Shown: in pieces, positions 10,680-22,099 of the stretch
Position numbering within the stretch: the stretch's first letter is position 1
Layout of the letters: each line of letters opens with the position of its first letter
Notes under the pieces: generated by a model
Told to the model about the DNA's origin: nothing
Databases searched by the model: none
The model's input: the letters and a program-made list of their open reading frames with translations, nothing else
From: Isoetes taiwanensis
Taxonomy: Eukaryota; Streptophyta; Lycopodiopsida; Isoetales; Isoetaceae
Length of the DNA stretch: 64,000 nt
Reading direction: 5' to 3'
Assembly: GCA_021234155.1 (NCBI GenBank)
Contig: JAJEKV010000051.1
Location: 8,948,105 to 9,012,104, forward strand
Program-made: the position numbers and the translations under genes

Positions 10680-13600
10680 CAAGCGCAAGCTTTGAATTTT
10701 TTAGCCTTTCAAATATCATTATGTAGAAGGCTGATTTGGTGATATGACCTCGTGATTCTCATTGAAGACTAAAGGCATTTCTCCTTTTCCATATTGACCC
10801 AGATTGTCGGGCTCTAGCTATATGGAAGGCCACCTTCTTCATGGTGCACCAATCTGGGGAAGGATACCCAACAATAGTTCCTTGGTACCTACTTGAATTA
10901 TTCAAAGTTGTCCAAGCTCCATGCCCATACTACTTGCAGCTTCTCACATTCCACCAGACAATGTTCAATGGATTCCTATTCAACCTCGCAAATGGGGCAT
11001 ACTGGGCTGACTTTATTGTCCCATTTGTAGACCAGTTGATTGACCCTTGGAACCCTGTGTATCACTTGCCAAAGGAAAGCGTTTATCCGTGGGGGCAGAC
11101 ATTTCTGCCATGTATCTCTTCAGATGTTTTTAAGGTTTTCCTCTGTGATCACTAGTTCCCATTTGGTAGATATTGGAAGTACACCCTTAGTCCTCAAGCT
11201 TCTGTAACTTGATTTCACAAACTTGTTATTGATCTCTTGTAGTTATAGTGTTTGGGAGTACTGTACCCACACTTTCCCATATTATTTTGTCTGCGTCCTT
11301 TAAGGCAACCACGAACTTGAAATTCGCCCAGCCCGACTAATTGCTCTCCCTTGTACCGGGCGCGGGGAATCAATTCCACAATTTTCCACCTCTTCACGAT
11401 CCTTGCATCGGCCACCATACCTAAGGGGCCTTGTTTGTTGTCGCGGTACCAGTACCCACCATGGAGGAGAAGTCTACGCCCGAACTTGTTGATGTCAAGT
11501 GTAAAAAGTTTTTTTATGACTTGCCAAGCCGAAATTAGACCCTTTAGGAATGGAGATGCTTCTATACATGGCTTAAGATAAAAAAAGAGTGACCATGGAA
11601 GTGAGACTTTAACGGAGGGCTTACTATGCTTATATGAAGCTATTAGGGCCTGGTTGATGAGGTGCATACCTGGAGACTTCACCCTTTTCTGTAGGAGCAT
11701 CCATATGAATTTGGCTATTAATACTTTGCTCTGTAATGATATGTCGACCATTCCAATTCCTCCTTCTGTCTTATCTCTCTTGCACTTCCACCAAGCGATT
11801 TTGACCACTGCCCCTTCTTCGTTCCCTCCCCAGACAAAGTTGCGGATTAACCCTTATAATTCTTGTGCCTTCTCCTTTGGGGCTAGTAGACTTGCTTAAC
11901 ACATATAGCTTTGCCACCTTCCACCAATTTAAGTGTTTCTGAAGGCCTAGTAGTATTTCGTCCCATATTTGTGCATTAGCGATATTAATGCCTTTGGAAT
12001 ACCTAACGAGGGTTGGAATGCTCACCCTCACGGGATTATTTTCCATGGTAGGATTGTCAAGCATACGGGATGCGGGTCTTCCAAAGGCCATTGTACTGCG
12101 CATTTTTTCCAATTTATGAGACAACCTGAGGCTATTGAGAAGGAGGCTAGTAATTTACTGCGGATGGCCGGGTTATCTTCCTCTGCCTCTATGAATAGAA
12201 ATGTGTCGTCAAATGCGTATTGGTTACATATTTGTTGAGAGCCATCCAACATTTGTGTCCCTAAATCATATGGTCTGCAGAGGCTTGCATGAATATTTGT
12301 GAAAGTGCTTCTGCTGCAATATTGAAGAGGAATGGGGCTAGGATGTACCCTTGCCTGATGCCCCTCTTTATGTCAAATATTGGAGAGGGTTCACCTTGGA
12401 ATAAGATTGAAGCTTCGGCGGTCCTTGAAGTTTCATGACCCCTTACGTGAAGATATTTCCATAACCCAACTTGAGCATCATTTTATGCGAGAAAACTCCA
12501 TCGATCTTGTCATAAGCTTTGGTAAAGTCTAGCTTTAGATAGACCACCTTTTTGTCTTGTTTTTCTAGCCGGTGTAAACCTAAATCTTTCTTTGCGACAT
12601 TGCTTTCGGGATACTCCTACTTGGTAGAAAGCAGATTGGGCTTGTGAGATGCCTTGACTAGAATTTGGCTTGATCTTCTCGCCATAGCCTTAGCTATGAT
12701 TTTATAAGCGGATAAAAGTGTGATGGGTCTCAATCGTTGATTGTGCTTGGCTCCTCTCTTGGGAACTAAGGAAATACATCTGTCTTCAATCTTGGGTTTA
12801 GATTTTCAGCTTGCATAAAAATGCGTATATGTAGAAGATATCATTCTTGACCCATTCCCAATTGCTTTGATAGAATTCTATGGGAATTCCATCCATACCC
12901 GGACATTTATTTTTAGCCAGTAGAAAGGTGGCCTTTTGAAGGTCCTCTATAGAGAGGGGAAGACTTAGTATGTCTTGCTGACTAGAGTTTATTATAGGTG
13001 AGACTTTTGAGACCACCAGCTCTTCAAAGGTCTCTTGAAATGGTAAATTGTGTTCTCCAAAGAAAGCTTTGAAATGGTTATATAAGTACCTTTTGAGATC
13101 TCCTGGAGAATTGAGAATTGAACCATCGTTATGAGTGATGGATGATAATGTGGAGGATCTTCTTTTCTTTAGTTGTCTCAAAGAAGAACTTTGTGCATTT
13201 ATCAGCTTCTTTTAGCCAGGTCAATCCTGCTTTACATCTATTTTCAGCTATCTTGACCTCTTCTATTGTCTTTATCTATTCTATTATCCTTTTCTCCTCC
13301 GTCCCATCATTGGGGCCCAATGCTATAAGAGAGAGGAGTTGGCCATAAAGGATATCCAATTCTTCCCTTTCTTTTTGCACCTTAGCTCTACCCCAGCTTT
13401 TGGCATAATTTTTTATATTTGAAAGAGCTGTTATCATGGTTTCCATACCAGAACCCGTTCTAAAAGCCGTTTGCCGCATGCTTTTGCAAGACTCCACAAA
13501 ATCTGGGTCTTTCAAATATCTGGTATTTAATTTGAATACTATTTTAGAAGTGCTAAACTGACATTTCTTAGTAGATATCACCTGTGGATTATGATCGGAG

Positions 13601-14299
13601 ATAGCATTCTTTAATTGATTGGACCTTTGAAGGTTTGGGGGGATGGAGAAAGCCATGTCATTCGTATAGCATCTATCGTGCCTTGCATACGTCCTCCCTG
13701 ATCCCAGCCATCCATTGCACCATGTAAATCCCTTATCTCCGTCCAGCTCCATGAAGCACATATCCTCTACCAATTTGCTCCACTGAACTTTCTCAAACCC
13801 GTGTACTATTTCTGACGGCACCCCTTGTCTATTCTCGACTGCCTCCACCATATTAAAATCCCCTGCCATAAGCCAAGCTACCTGATTTCCAAAGCTTTTC
13901 AATCTATGTCTGAGAGTGGCCCATAAATCATCTCTGCCCCTGGGGTTGTTATGGGCATAAATATTCACCAAACCCCATATTCTACCTTCATGATGCCATA
14001 GAATTATAGCCCACCTACCAAACCTGTCTACCTGTGAATCACATGCTTTTACGTCCTTCTTCCAGACGATCAGAGTGCCTGCACTAGAGATATCTTTTAC
14101 TGCAGCGATACCCACATATTCTTTACCTATTGTGTTGGACAATTCATGTATCTCCTCCTGTTTGCACTTATGCTCCTGTAGGCATATTATGTCTGGATTT
14201 ATCTCCTTGATTGCGTTTGATATTTTTTTTTTTTTTTTTTTTTTGTATTCCGTGGATTTTTACTCCCCTGATATTCCAGCTAAGGATCTTATGATTCAT
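10680..14299 (-). pseudogene. LINE ORF2: endonuclease and reverse transcriptase, copy 1
   Basis: The protein nicks target DNA and reverse transcribes the element RNA. From ATG 14299 it starts with SWNIRG, the usual start of the APE-type endonuclease. NPDIICLQEHK, MAGDFNMVE and AISDHNPQ follow at 14.2-13.5 kb. The reverse transcriptase follows, with PGMDGIPIEFY near 12.9 kb and the catalytic YADD region at about 12.2 kb, where copy 1 reads YAFDD and copy 2 reads YADD. The C-terminal part (11808-11215) has IAWWKCKRDKTEGGIG, typical of the plant LINE zf-RVT neighbourhood. The frame is interrupted by a poly(A) tract at 14223-14244 and by many small indels at 10.6-12.8 kb. Most indels are not shared with copy 2. 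Confidence 0.85.
14223..14244 (-). repeat. A-tract inside the LINE endonuclease, copy 1
   Basis: About 22 A (T on the + strand) lie between the codons for the first endonuclease motif and those for NPDIICLQ. In copy 2 the tract is about 24 bases long, with slightly different flanks (62603-62626). A lysine run at this point in the fold would be odd. Confidence 0.9.
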
Positions 14300-16901
14300 T
14301 GGGAGATGTTTGGAGACCCTTTCTTCCTTTTCGTGTTCCCCGTCCCATCTGTTTCTATTACGTTTTCCTTTTTATTTTTTTTCCCTGTTACATTGGGAGG
14401 ATCTTCGTCCACCCCATTCTCATCTTCCATTGGAAGGTCTGCCCACAGATTCTTGTGTGGTGGGAGGGCACTCTCTATAGCAGCCAACTCTCCACATACT
14501 ACAATATCTCCTCGATTTTCTTTCACCTTTTCTAGCAATGCCTCCTCTGAATTCATTACTTCTTTAATGTACTGAGAGAAAGGATTGTTTACCTCCTGAG
14601 ACAATTTGAGTCTTTGAGAGACATCGAGGGAGGGACTTTTGGTGAGAGCCCTCGCTTTTTGAGCAATATTTCGGTTCTCCCTTTTTGCTGGCCCCTCCAC
14701 TTCTCAAGTTTGACCTTACGTTTTTTGGCAGAGCCCTCTGATTGTAGAGATGATAGGATCCGATGTAGGTCTCTTGGTTGGAGATGCCGCGTTGCTGGTG
14801 TTAGGGGTTTCTACTCCCCGACTTGGAGCATATGGGGTAATTGTTATAGAAGCAGTGGGGTGGCTCGTTGGGACCCCAACACTTGTGGGGGGATATTGGG
14901 GATTCATTTCTTCTTTAGATCTTGCCTGTGGGTTCTCTTCCATCCCTTCAATTTTTAGATCTGGAAACATTCTGTATATTTCCCATTTGTTGGTCAATTT
15001 CAAAGGGAATTTGAAAGAGCAATTGCCACTCTTAACTATCACCCCTTTGGGTATGCTTGCCTTTGCTGGAATAGCTACACAGATCCTTGGCCCTCTGGCT
15101 ATGGAGTGTGAGATATAAGCGCCTATTGTGTTAGCGATGACCTTTAAAAACTATGGTATCTGCATGTCTGGAGGTAGGTGTTAAATCTCCAACCAGCACG
15201 GGGTTTTGACTGCTGACATTTGATGGGGGGAGAAGCCAGGAGAGTAGTATTGATATAAGATGTATTCCCCCATAAAAGTGTTCGCTGCACGAGCCACCAT
15301 CTTATCTACTGCGTCTTCACTTTGGAATAAAATGAGGAAGAAGTTGCCACCTAATGCCTTTAGAGATTCATGTTGAGGCAATCCTAACCTTTTCAAGTGG
15401 GTTGACAGCCACAATTCTAGTTTACGAAAGTCCAGGAATCCTCCTGTAAAGAATCCTATAACAGATCGTGATACCAAGTTCTCCACCACTTTTACATGCA
15501 TACCATGATCTATCTCTACTATTGGAAAGTTAGACTCCTCATCTACTTCCATATTTCCCTTTTCGGCTCCATATTTTTCAAGGTGGCCTTTATTTAATTT
15601 GCCGGATCTTGGGCAAAACACCTTCTCTTGTTTTAAGTGTTGCATCTACTCTCAAGCTCTGGCTCTTTTTCGTTGGCACATTGTTCTTTATCCACTCACG
15701 AGAATCTAGGCTTATTAACTCTTGCTATAGTGTTCGTCGTTTTCAAGCCTCTCTTCATTACTCCTTACTCCTCCACTACTTAAGTGCGGATTTGCATTGT
15801 TGTTATGCCCTTCTTGATTCTGAGTTTTTTGTGGCGTATGTAGTATGTGAGCAGGTTTATTAGCCCCTTTGCTTTGATGAAATATCCCCCTCTTATGATG
15901 CTCTACGCCCTCGATTCTCTTCCATTATAGCATCTACCATTCACGAGGCTTTGTGCCGCCTCTGCTAGTTTTTATTTGCTTCCATTTCTTTCTTGTTTAC
16001 CGGTTTCTACTTCTTCCATAGGTGAAGCTTCCATGGATGAATCGACACTGCTAGATTGTATGGGTTTTTACGTCACATGCACTATCTCATCCCTTGCCCC
16101 TAACATTGCGGCTTTCAATTTTGGGATAACTCAGATAAGCTAACACTTGCCTTGGCGGCGGATCTTCCCACCAATTGCTTTACCTACTCCATTGTCTTTT
16201 TGCTCCCTTTGGGAATGGTCTATACTATGTGAAGAAGAGCGGCTGACAAAGGGCCTAGATTTATATCAGACAATTTAGGGAGGTGATCTACCTTGTGCAG
16301 GGCAAAAGCCCCAATTACTGGATCAGGATTGATGGAAGCCCCATCTTCTAGGGGCGATTTACCGGCCCCTAAATCCGGCCATTTGGTTATTGTCCAGCCT
16401 GAACTGACGCTAGCAGGGCGAATCGGAGGCCATGGGCCCCGTTGTGCACACCTGGGTCGAACCAGGGTCGGTTCCCGACAACCGCCGCTTCTGCTGCGTC
16501 TTCAACCTGCACCATATTCTCTGCACTATATTCTTGGCAATCATATGTCTCCCAGCAACTATTGCATCAACTTGCGATGCAGATTTTCGCCTGAGCTCTG
16601 CCAGCTTATTGTGTAGGGCCCCATTCTTCCCTTTGCTTCCTCCACTATTATTCCTTTCTCTATCTCAGCATTTTTCCTTGTCTAGAGCTCATCACTAACA
16701 TCAATTCCGCTCAATCTCTCTCCGGAAGTTGGGGCTTTTGCCACATTTGCATTCATTACAGGTTGTAGCAGTGCTGGGCGATTTGTGGAGGTGATACCTG
16801 GGCCCCCCTCGATCAAGGTCTGCATCTGCAGCAGCTTGCCGAGCAGCAACAGCGGCCACCCATTCCTGCGCCTACGCCAAAATTGCCACGTCAGCGTCCA
16901 T
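14296..16901 (-). pseudogene. LINE ORF1, DUF4283-type, copy 1
   Basis: ORF1 of plant LINEs encodes an RNA-binding protein that packages the element RNA. The start ATG at 16901 opens MDADVAILAQAQEW and is followed by a proline- and serine-rich N-terminal region with breaks (16.9-15.7 kb). The clearest part, 15645-15181, encodes the DUF4283-like domain with FLDFRKLELWLSTHLKRLGL and GNFFLILFQSE. A low-complexity proline- and threonine-rich segment and a basic C-terminus follow. The last frame ends at TGA 14298-14296, which overlaps the ORF2 start as ATGA. The 15.7-16.9 kb part has no counterpart in the visible part of copy 2, because the window ends first. Confidence 0.75.
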
Positions 16902-16950
16902 CCTATGGATGATCCTTCAATTTCTCTTCCTATGTAGTGTTAGATAAAGA

Positions 16951-17179
16951 TAGAAGATGGAAAAAATGGCAACGTGGAAAAAGGTGGCTTCATGTACAAT
17001 ATACTATTCCTATAGATTACCAATATAGTAGAGAAGTCTAGAAGGTTTTTAAAACATTGGGATACAACTATTTGTAGCCAAAAGGCTGTTAAATTGAAAA
17101 ATTATGAAAAACTACTCGTAACATTGTCAACAATTCCATTGCTCTATTATTAACAAAACTCCATTAAGTATAGCGTCCC
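16951..17179. other. Spacer between LINE and LINE fragment
   Basis: A short AT-rich spacer. No gene, repeat or signal is evident. Confidence 0.4.
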
Positions 17180-17911
17180 GTGGAAGACTCCATTTTTTAT
17201 AGGTCAAAACCGTCCCATCTGCAGGAGAGTCCATTTTTGAAAGGACAAACCAAGCCTATGGGGTCCAAGAAAAAGTCGGAGCAGCCAATCGAAGCAGAGG
17301 TTGTCACCTTGACGAAAGCTACGTGGGAACTGTTGATGCAATCAATAATGGAAGTAGAATAAAAAATTACCGCAGGTAAAATATTTATTAGGTAAGGTTG
17401 CTCAATTGTAGAGCACTATGGATACACTCACTGCCAGAATAGAAAAGCCGGAGAAGGTTGAGAAAATAGTAGAGAAGTAGACAAACTTGAAAGAGGAAGT
17501 TCAAAAACAAGTCTCAAATTGTTAAAACATAATTTTTTTTTTTGGCAAAATATAACACGTTATCACCTCTGTTGATAACCCCTTTATATGTAATTTTTGC
17601 ATTAGCCATTAGCAAACTGCTAAAAGCTAACTATGGTTCTTTCCCTTGTAGAACCATGGGAGCATTGGACTCCTAGACTGTCAATATTAGGAGATTATAT
17701 TATGTATTCCATGTGGAATAGGAAACCCAATAGAGATCGACCTTATGGTGGTGTGGCATGCTTCGTACACAAGTATTTGACTAAATACATCAGGCTTGAG
17801 TTCAAAGACATAGAAGATCAAAGCTTTTTGGCAATTCGAAATAACTCATCTCTTCTTGCTACAAATAAGGACTTAATTGTCGTCGGTTGTTATATCTCAC
17901 CAGCAACATAA
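17180..17911 (+). mobile_element. LINE fragment: ORF1 end and endonuclease start
   Basis: A 5' piece of a second LINE type on the + strand. 17180-17520 encodes a lysine- and glutamate-rich coiled-coil stretch with stops (EKVEKIVEK, then LKEEVQKQVSN), fitting an ORF1 tail. 17633-17911 encodes an APE endonuclease part with RPYGGVACFVHKYLTKYIRL and VVGCYISPAT. It then stops, so the catalytic second half and the reverse transcriptase are missing. The reverse transcriptase fragments at 18.1-23.0 kb are on the opposite strand and must be a separate insertion. Confidence 0.75.
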
Positions 17912-18034
17912 CAACAAAATACAAAAATCCTAATTAAAATTGGTACTTTAGTGACTAGCTAGAAGAATATGGTAGAGTTAACAATATTGCAAACTAATAA
18001 TCACTCTCGCAGAAAACGTAATCATCTTGAAATT

Positions 18035-18052
18035 AATAATAATAATAATAAT
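18035..18052 (+). repeat. (AAT)n microsatellite
   Basis: About six AAT units in an AT-rich stretch just after the LINE endonuclease fragment. Confidence 0.9.
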
Positions 18053-18137
18053 ATATTTAAATCATGCCCCTTTTGGACCTTGAAGATCATGGAGCAAAAC
18101 ATTTTACAACATTTGTCTTGCTTTTAACAAAAAAAGT

Positions 18138-19240
18138 CTATGAGTTTCTATCTTTTTTCATGTATCGCCCTAAAATATTTGGTGGCATTTCTAGCAATGA
18201 ATGAAAGCTGGCTGAAACTAATGTTAAAACATCTCTTAAGTGCTGGTATGCTAAGCAATGAAGGAAGACATGTGGTTCGTCTTCCACTGCACCGGAGTCA
18301 TAGAACAAGCATTTTCGGTCCTCCCTTATTATCTTTGCCCAGCGCCCTGTTTCGACTCCCAAACAGTGAGAACTAGATCTATATCTAGCAATAATCTGTT
18401 TTATAGATCTTGGTACCTTCGATCCCAAATATGCTTGGGTTGTGTACACAACCATTGTATTGACATTTTCCTATAATACTCATGAGAGATCGATTTGGCC
18501 CATATTTTGTTTACTGCTAGCATCTACACTAAATCTCTCGTTCCCACATCCGTATCTGGCCAATTATTTGCCGTGACATTTCTCTGCTCATTTCATGACA
18601 TCATTATACCAGCCCAATTCAAATGATTGATTCATTGCCTTCTTGGATAGGCGACTATCAGCTTGTTTATACAGCCTATTCACAAAGTTTATTGTAAGAT
18701 TCAAAGCTTCAACTTCCAGTGGGATCAGCCCTGTCTTTGCCAGCATTATAGCATATGGAGTTTGCCGTTTGATGCCCAATTCCTCCATCAGAAAAGTCTT
18801 TAGAACCACTTCTATTTGGTCCCAATTTTCTCTTGAGATAGCTGGTCCCCAGATTGGTGCTCCATACAATATTACGGTCTGTACCAAAGTTTTAAATAAC
18901 ATTTTTTTCAAACCCCAATCCGTGAGGTATAATCTGTGGCATTTCCTCAGCATGCCATATAGAGCCACTTTTCCTCCGGCAACTCTTTTCTTTATGCACT
19001 CCTTCCATCTATAATTAGAGCATAACTCTAGACCCAAGTATTTGCAATAGTCTACTACTTCTAACTTTTTTCCATTGTAGAACAAATCGGGTCTACTTAC
19101 AGTCCCACATATCATTGCCTTGGATTTCCCCATATTGACCTGCATTTTCTTCTCCTTACAGAAATGTACCAGCACATCAAGATGGCGTTGTAATACTTTA
19201 GGTCTGTCCGCTAGAAGAACCACATTGCAGGATGCAGTAT
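18138..19240 (-). mobile_element. LINE reverse transcriptase, C-terminal half
   Basis: The minus strand reads from about 19240 with VVLLADRP immediately after where the catalytic YADD motif should be. It continues through VNMGKSKAMICG, YCKYLGLELCS, and LVQTVILYGAPIWGP, the thumb region of non-LTR reverse transcriptases. 18455-18138 encodes the C-terminal IARYRSSSHCL and a partial cysteine/histidine region with EDEPHVFLHC. The N-terminal half of the same type of enzyme lies at 22096-22990 on the same strand and ends at the ADD residues. Confidence 0.8.
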
Positions 19241-19755
19241 TATGAAAGAGGGCCATACTTAAGAGAAAATCCAGAGGCATTTGGATCGGGAGGACCAAAT
19301 GCATTCATTGCTGCTTATCAGTTCTGCTAGTTGGTTGAGTAAATGATGATGATGCCCAAGCGGGTGACTAAAAGTAGAGGTAGAAGTAGTAGACCACCCT
19401 TTGGGGAGGCCTCTAGAAGGCATTGGCATTTGGAGAAGATGGCGAGACAACATATCTCCTAATCTGGTGAGGGGAAAAAAGTAAAATTTGCCTCCTTCTA
19501 GTATCCTTATGCGGGGATGTGTAGATTGGGGCCAAGTTATTAGCAGCGGGGAAGACACCCCTTCATCTCTACTTTTGTCTACCAGTATCTTTGGGTGGTT
19601 TTTCAGGTGGCAGCATGCATCATGGGATATTTTCTTTTGATGAAAATCTGGAATGGTGTTGTTTTCTACCTCCACACTTGAGTTTTTTAAGCACCCGTGT
19701 TAACACGTTTAGGATATTTTGGAGCCTTAAATAAATGTATTTACTACATACTATT

Positions 19756-19805
19756 AAAAAAAAAAAAAATATATTACCTTAAAAAAAAAAAAAAAAAAAA
19801 AAAAA
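19756..19805 (+). repeat. Double poly(A) tract
   Basis: A14 and A25 are separated by eleven bases (tatattacctt). It may be the tail of a retroposed sequence lying to the left in + orientation. Confidence 0.85.
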
Positions 19806-22067
19806 CCCCTCAAATCTGTTTCCAGACTTCCATCCTTGATATTCCCGACTGGAAATACCAAGTCTGCCTTTGGCAGCCCTAGAAAATTGACAGGAACAAT
19901 TTTCTAGGCCAGGATAAGGACAAAATACTAGACAATTATAAATGTACCATATTTTTCCAATAGAAAATCCTATATTCCAAGTACAACATCAATACAATAG
20001 TTTCTTTGTGAATACTATAAGTATTTCCAAATTGTAAAAGAGTTACTCATCCCAATCAAGCTTACAATCTTAAAACAATAATTTTGAGTTCAAAATATGT
20101 CTCTTGATTTCCCAATGGAAATATCTTACTTGAAGTCTTGTTTTTGAACCATCGACTTAGAGCGATAGATACATCAAAGCATGGAGCAAGAAACACGGTT
20201 TACTATGATGGGAACCAAAGGGCGGTTAGCCTTAATCGGGGGTAGAGCCTAAGCTACTAGCAGTGGTGATAGGTTTCTTGGGTATTCCCCTTCACCATGA
20301 CTTTAATGGTACTAGTGTCGATATGTAAACATTGAGCAAAACTTCAGTTTTCGGGACTTATATGCGGACATAATAACATACGGTCATAATTACCCGGTGA
20401 TTACGCCTGGCATATAGTCATAACTATCACGCATATAGTCGAGGCCGGTACTCCCTTACCTTGGAGTCATATCTGAAGCCCAACTAATCATTAAAATTTA
20501 CTGTACACATACATCATTAGTGCAGCAAGTGAAGTGCAATTCGTAACTTCTTATGCAATTGTATCAGCATAAACAATCACAGACCTGTTATTTTAAATTT
20601 TCAACAGCAAATGCATTATCTATCCAACAATAGATTATATCCTGCCCATAGGATCGGCAAATTCAGTGATAGATCTATCCATAGATCGAGTACCCGACAC
20701 TAGACATAACATATTTAAAAGCGACAAAAGCGGCACCAAATGGTGTATTTTCCTAATCTACCATTTTCTTCTATCTAAAGCATCTTATATCATGTATATT
20801 GTAGTGGATTTACTCCATTACTGCCTTAATATTAGTTATGATGGTTCATTTTAGCACCATTATTTGTAGTCTCCATCCTCAAAGGCTCATGCCCCTTTCA
20901 TATTCATGTAAGCACCAAATCTAGCATTTTATCTATAATTTCTTCAAACATGAAACCATACAAGTCCCTTTATTCTATCTTTCCATCTATTGCATTTAAG
21001 CAATCTACATAATCTCTATGATTCTACTTAGCACACTGCTTGACAATATTTTTCATATCTTAGCATTCTCATTACAAAAGTGCATGAATGCAAATAGGTT
21101 AGCATTAACTTTGAATGATATTAAGCTCGGAGGGCAATCCCTTGAGTTGTTTTTCTTTGCTATATTTGTTGAGAATCGTCCTTTGTGTGACCACCATTGT
21201 CGCACAAGGATATCTTCATTTTCCTTGAACTTGGCTAGAAGCTCTTATTTCTCAGCTATAGCTATGCTACCTTCTACATTCTCATCATTCCCAATAGCTA
21301 CCTTTGAAATTTCTAGCTCTTCAAGCCCGTTTACTTGGTGTTTCATAGCCTTAGGAATGCCCAACTCTTAGCATCTATCTGTAGGGGCGGAATCGATTAT
21401 CAAGCGGATGCCCCATCGCCACATTTTATTACGCCTCCTGTCCTTAGCAAGGATTTACCACCAGTGGTGGGTGTACCTAGGTATCACGTAAATATTATCC
21501 AAAGTTTCAAATACCATTATCTTTTTTTTTTCGGCTACTTCTCTTGCGGGCGTGCTTCTCCATCTTCTACCTTTGTATGTCGGTAGGAACCCTAAGTTCT
21601 GAGGATATCGGAACCCTAAAAAGTGAAACAATCCGTAGCCACAAGTGTTTATTTTTTGTTTTCATGTGCCTTGGTTATTCAAGTTCATGCAAACGTGCAT
21701 ATAATAACCACATGCAAATAATAACCCCATGCAAAAACTTTTTTGTTCAAGCATGTGACAAAGTGCCTTACATGCACCCAAAGGTTGCATGCATTTGCAA
21801 TCTAATGTTTCAACGTAAAAATAAGGCTATGTTTTAAAAACTATTATTTGCACGACAAACTTTGTACTCATGCCCAAGCCCAAACCTTTGGGCAAAGGAG
21901 ACCTGTACATGCCAACATGCAATATTTGCCCTTACAATGTATACAAGTAAACACTAGGCATAAGATCTTGAATACCAGCAGGCCTTCCAAGTATTATCTA
22001 GGTTATCCATCCATGGTTCGTTTGAAACAATACTCCTCAAATGCGCATATATCAGTATATTTATAAT

Positions 22068-22095
<28 letters not shown>
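22068..22095 (+). repeat. Poly(A) tract abutting LINE reverse transcriptase
   Basis: A28 directly abuts the codons for the ADD residues of the reverse transcriptase half on the minus strand. It marks the right edge of the probable insertion. Confidence 0.85.

Positions 22096-22099
<4 letters not shown>

Larger units (their letters stand above)
1..15599. repeat. Large direct duplication, copy 1
   Basis: This segment matches 48339-64000 base for base over long stretches in the same orientation, with an offset of about 48.33 kb that drifts by a few tens of bases through small indels. It contains the recombinase gene, the CTF4 homologue, a zinc-knuckle remnant and a LINE. The left limit of homology lies outside the window. 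The right limit is set only by the end of copy 2 at the window edge. It could be a true segmental duplication, or two contigs or haplotypes placed in series. Confidence 0.95.
10507..16950 (-). mobile_element. Two-ORF plant LINE, copy 1
   Basis: A LINE lies on the minus strand. Its 3' end is a T run at 10507-10516 (poly(A) in element sense) just after an AATAAA-like end, and its 5' end is near 16950, just upstream of the ORF1 start at 16901. ORF1 (DUF4283-type) spans about 16901-14296. ORF2 (endonuclease, reverse transcriptase, C-terminal zf-RVT region) spans 14299 to about 10680. The element is inside the duplication, so it inserted before the locus was copied. No target site duplication could be assigned. 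Many frame breaks in 10.6-12.8 kb are absent from copy 2. Confidence 0.88.
19241..22095. other. Probable insertion splitting a LINE; no gene seen
   Basis: This 2.8 kb segment separates the two halves of the LINE reverse transcriptase. A-tracts lie at 19756-19769, 19781-19805 and 22068-22095. Between them I find only AT-rich sequence with no protein that I recognise. A 138-residue open stretch on the minus strand at 19675-19259 has low-complexity histidine and serine runs and no family resemblance. Confidence 0.45.

Noticed and set aside
16293-16698. Plus-strand open frames of 88-107 residues
   Set aside because: They lie opposite the N-terminal part of LINE ORF1, whose minus-strand reading is more protein-like.
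17180-19240. A twin-primed LINE, with endonuclease and reverse transcriptase in opposite orientation
   Set aside because: In twin priming the inverted 5' part lies upstream of the 3' part. Here the endonuclease piece lies beyond the 3' end, so two separate insertions are simpler.
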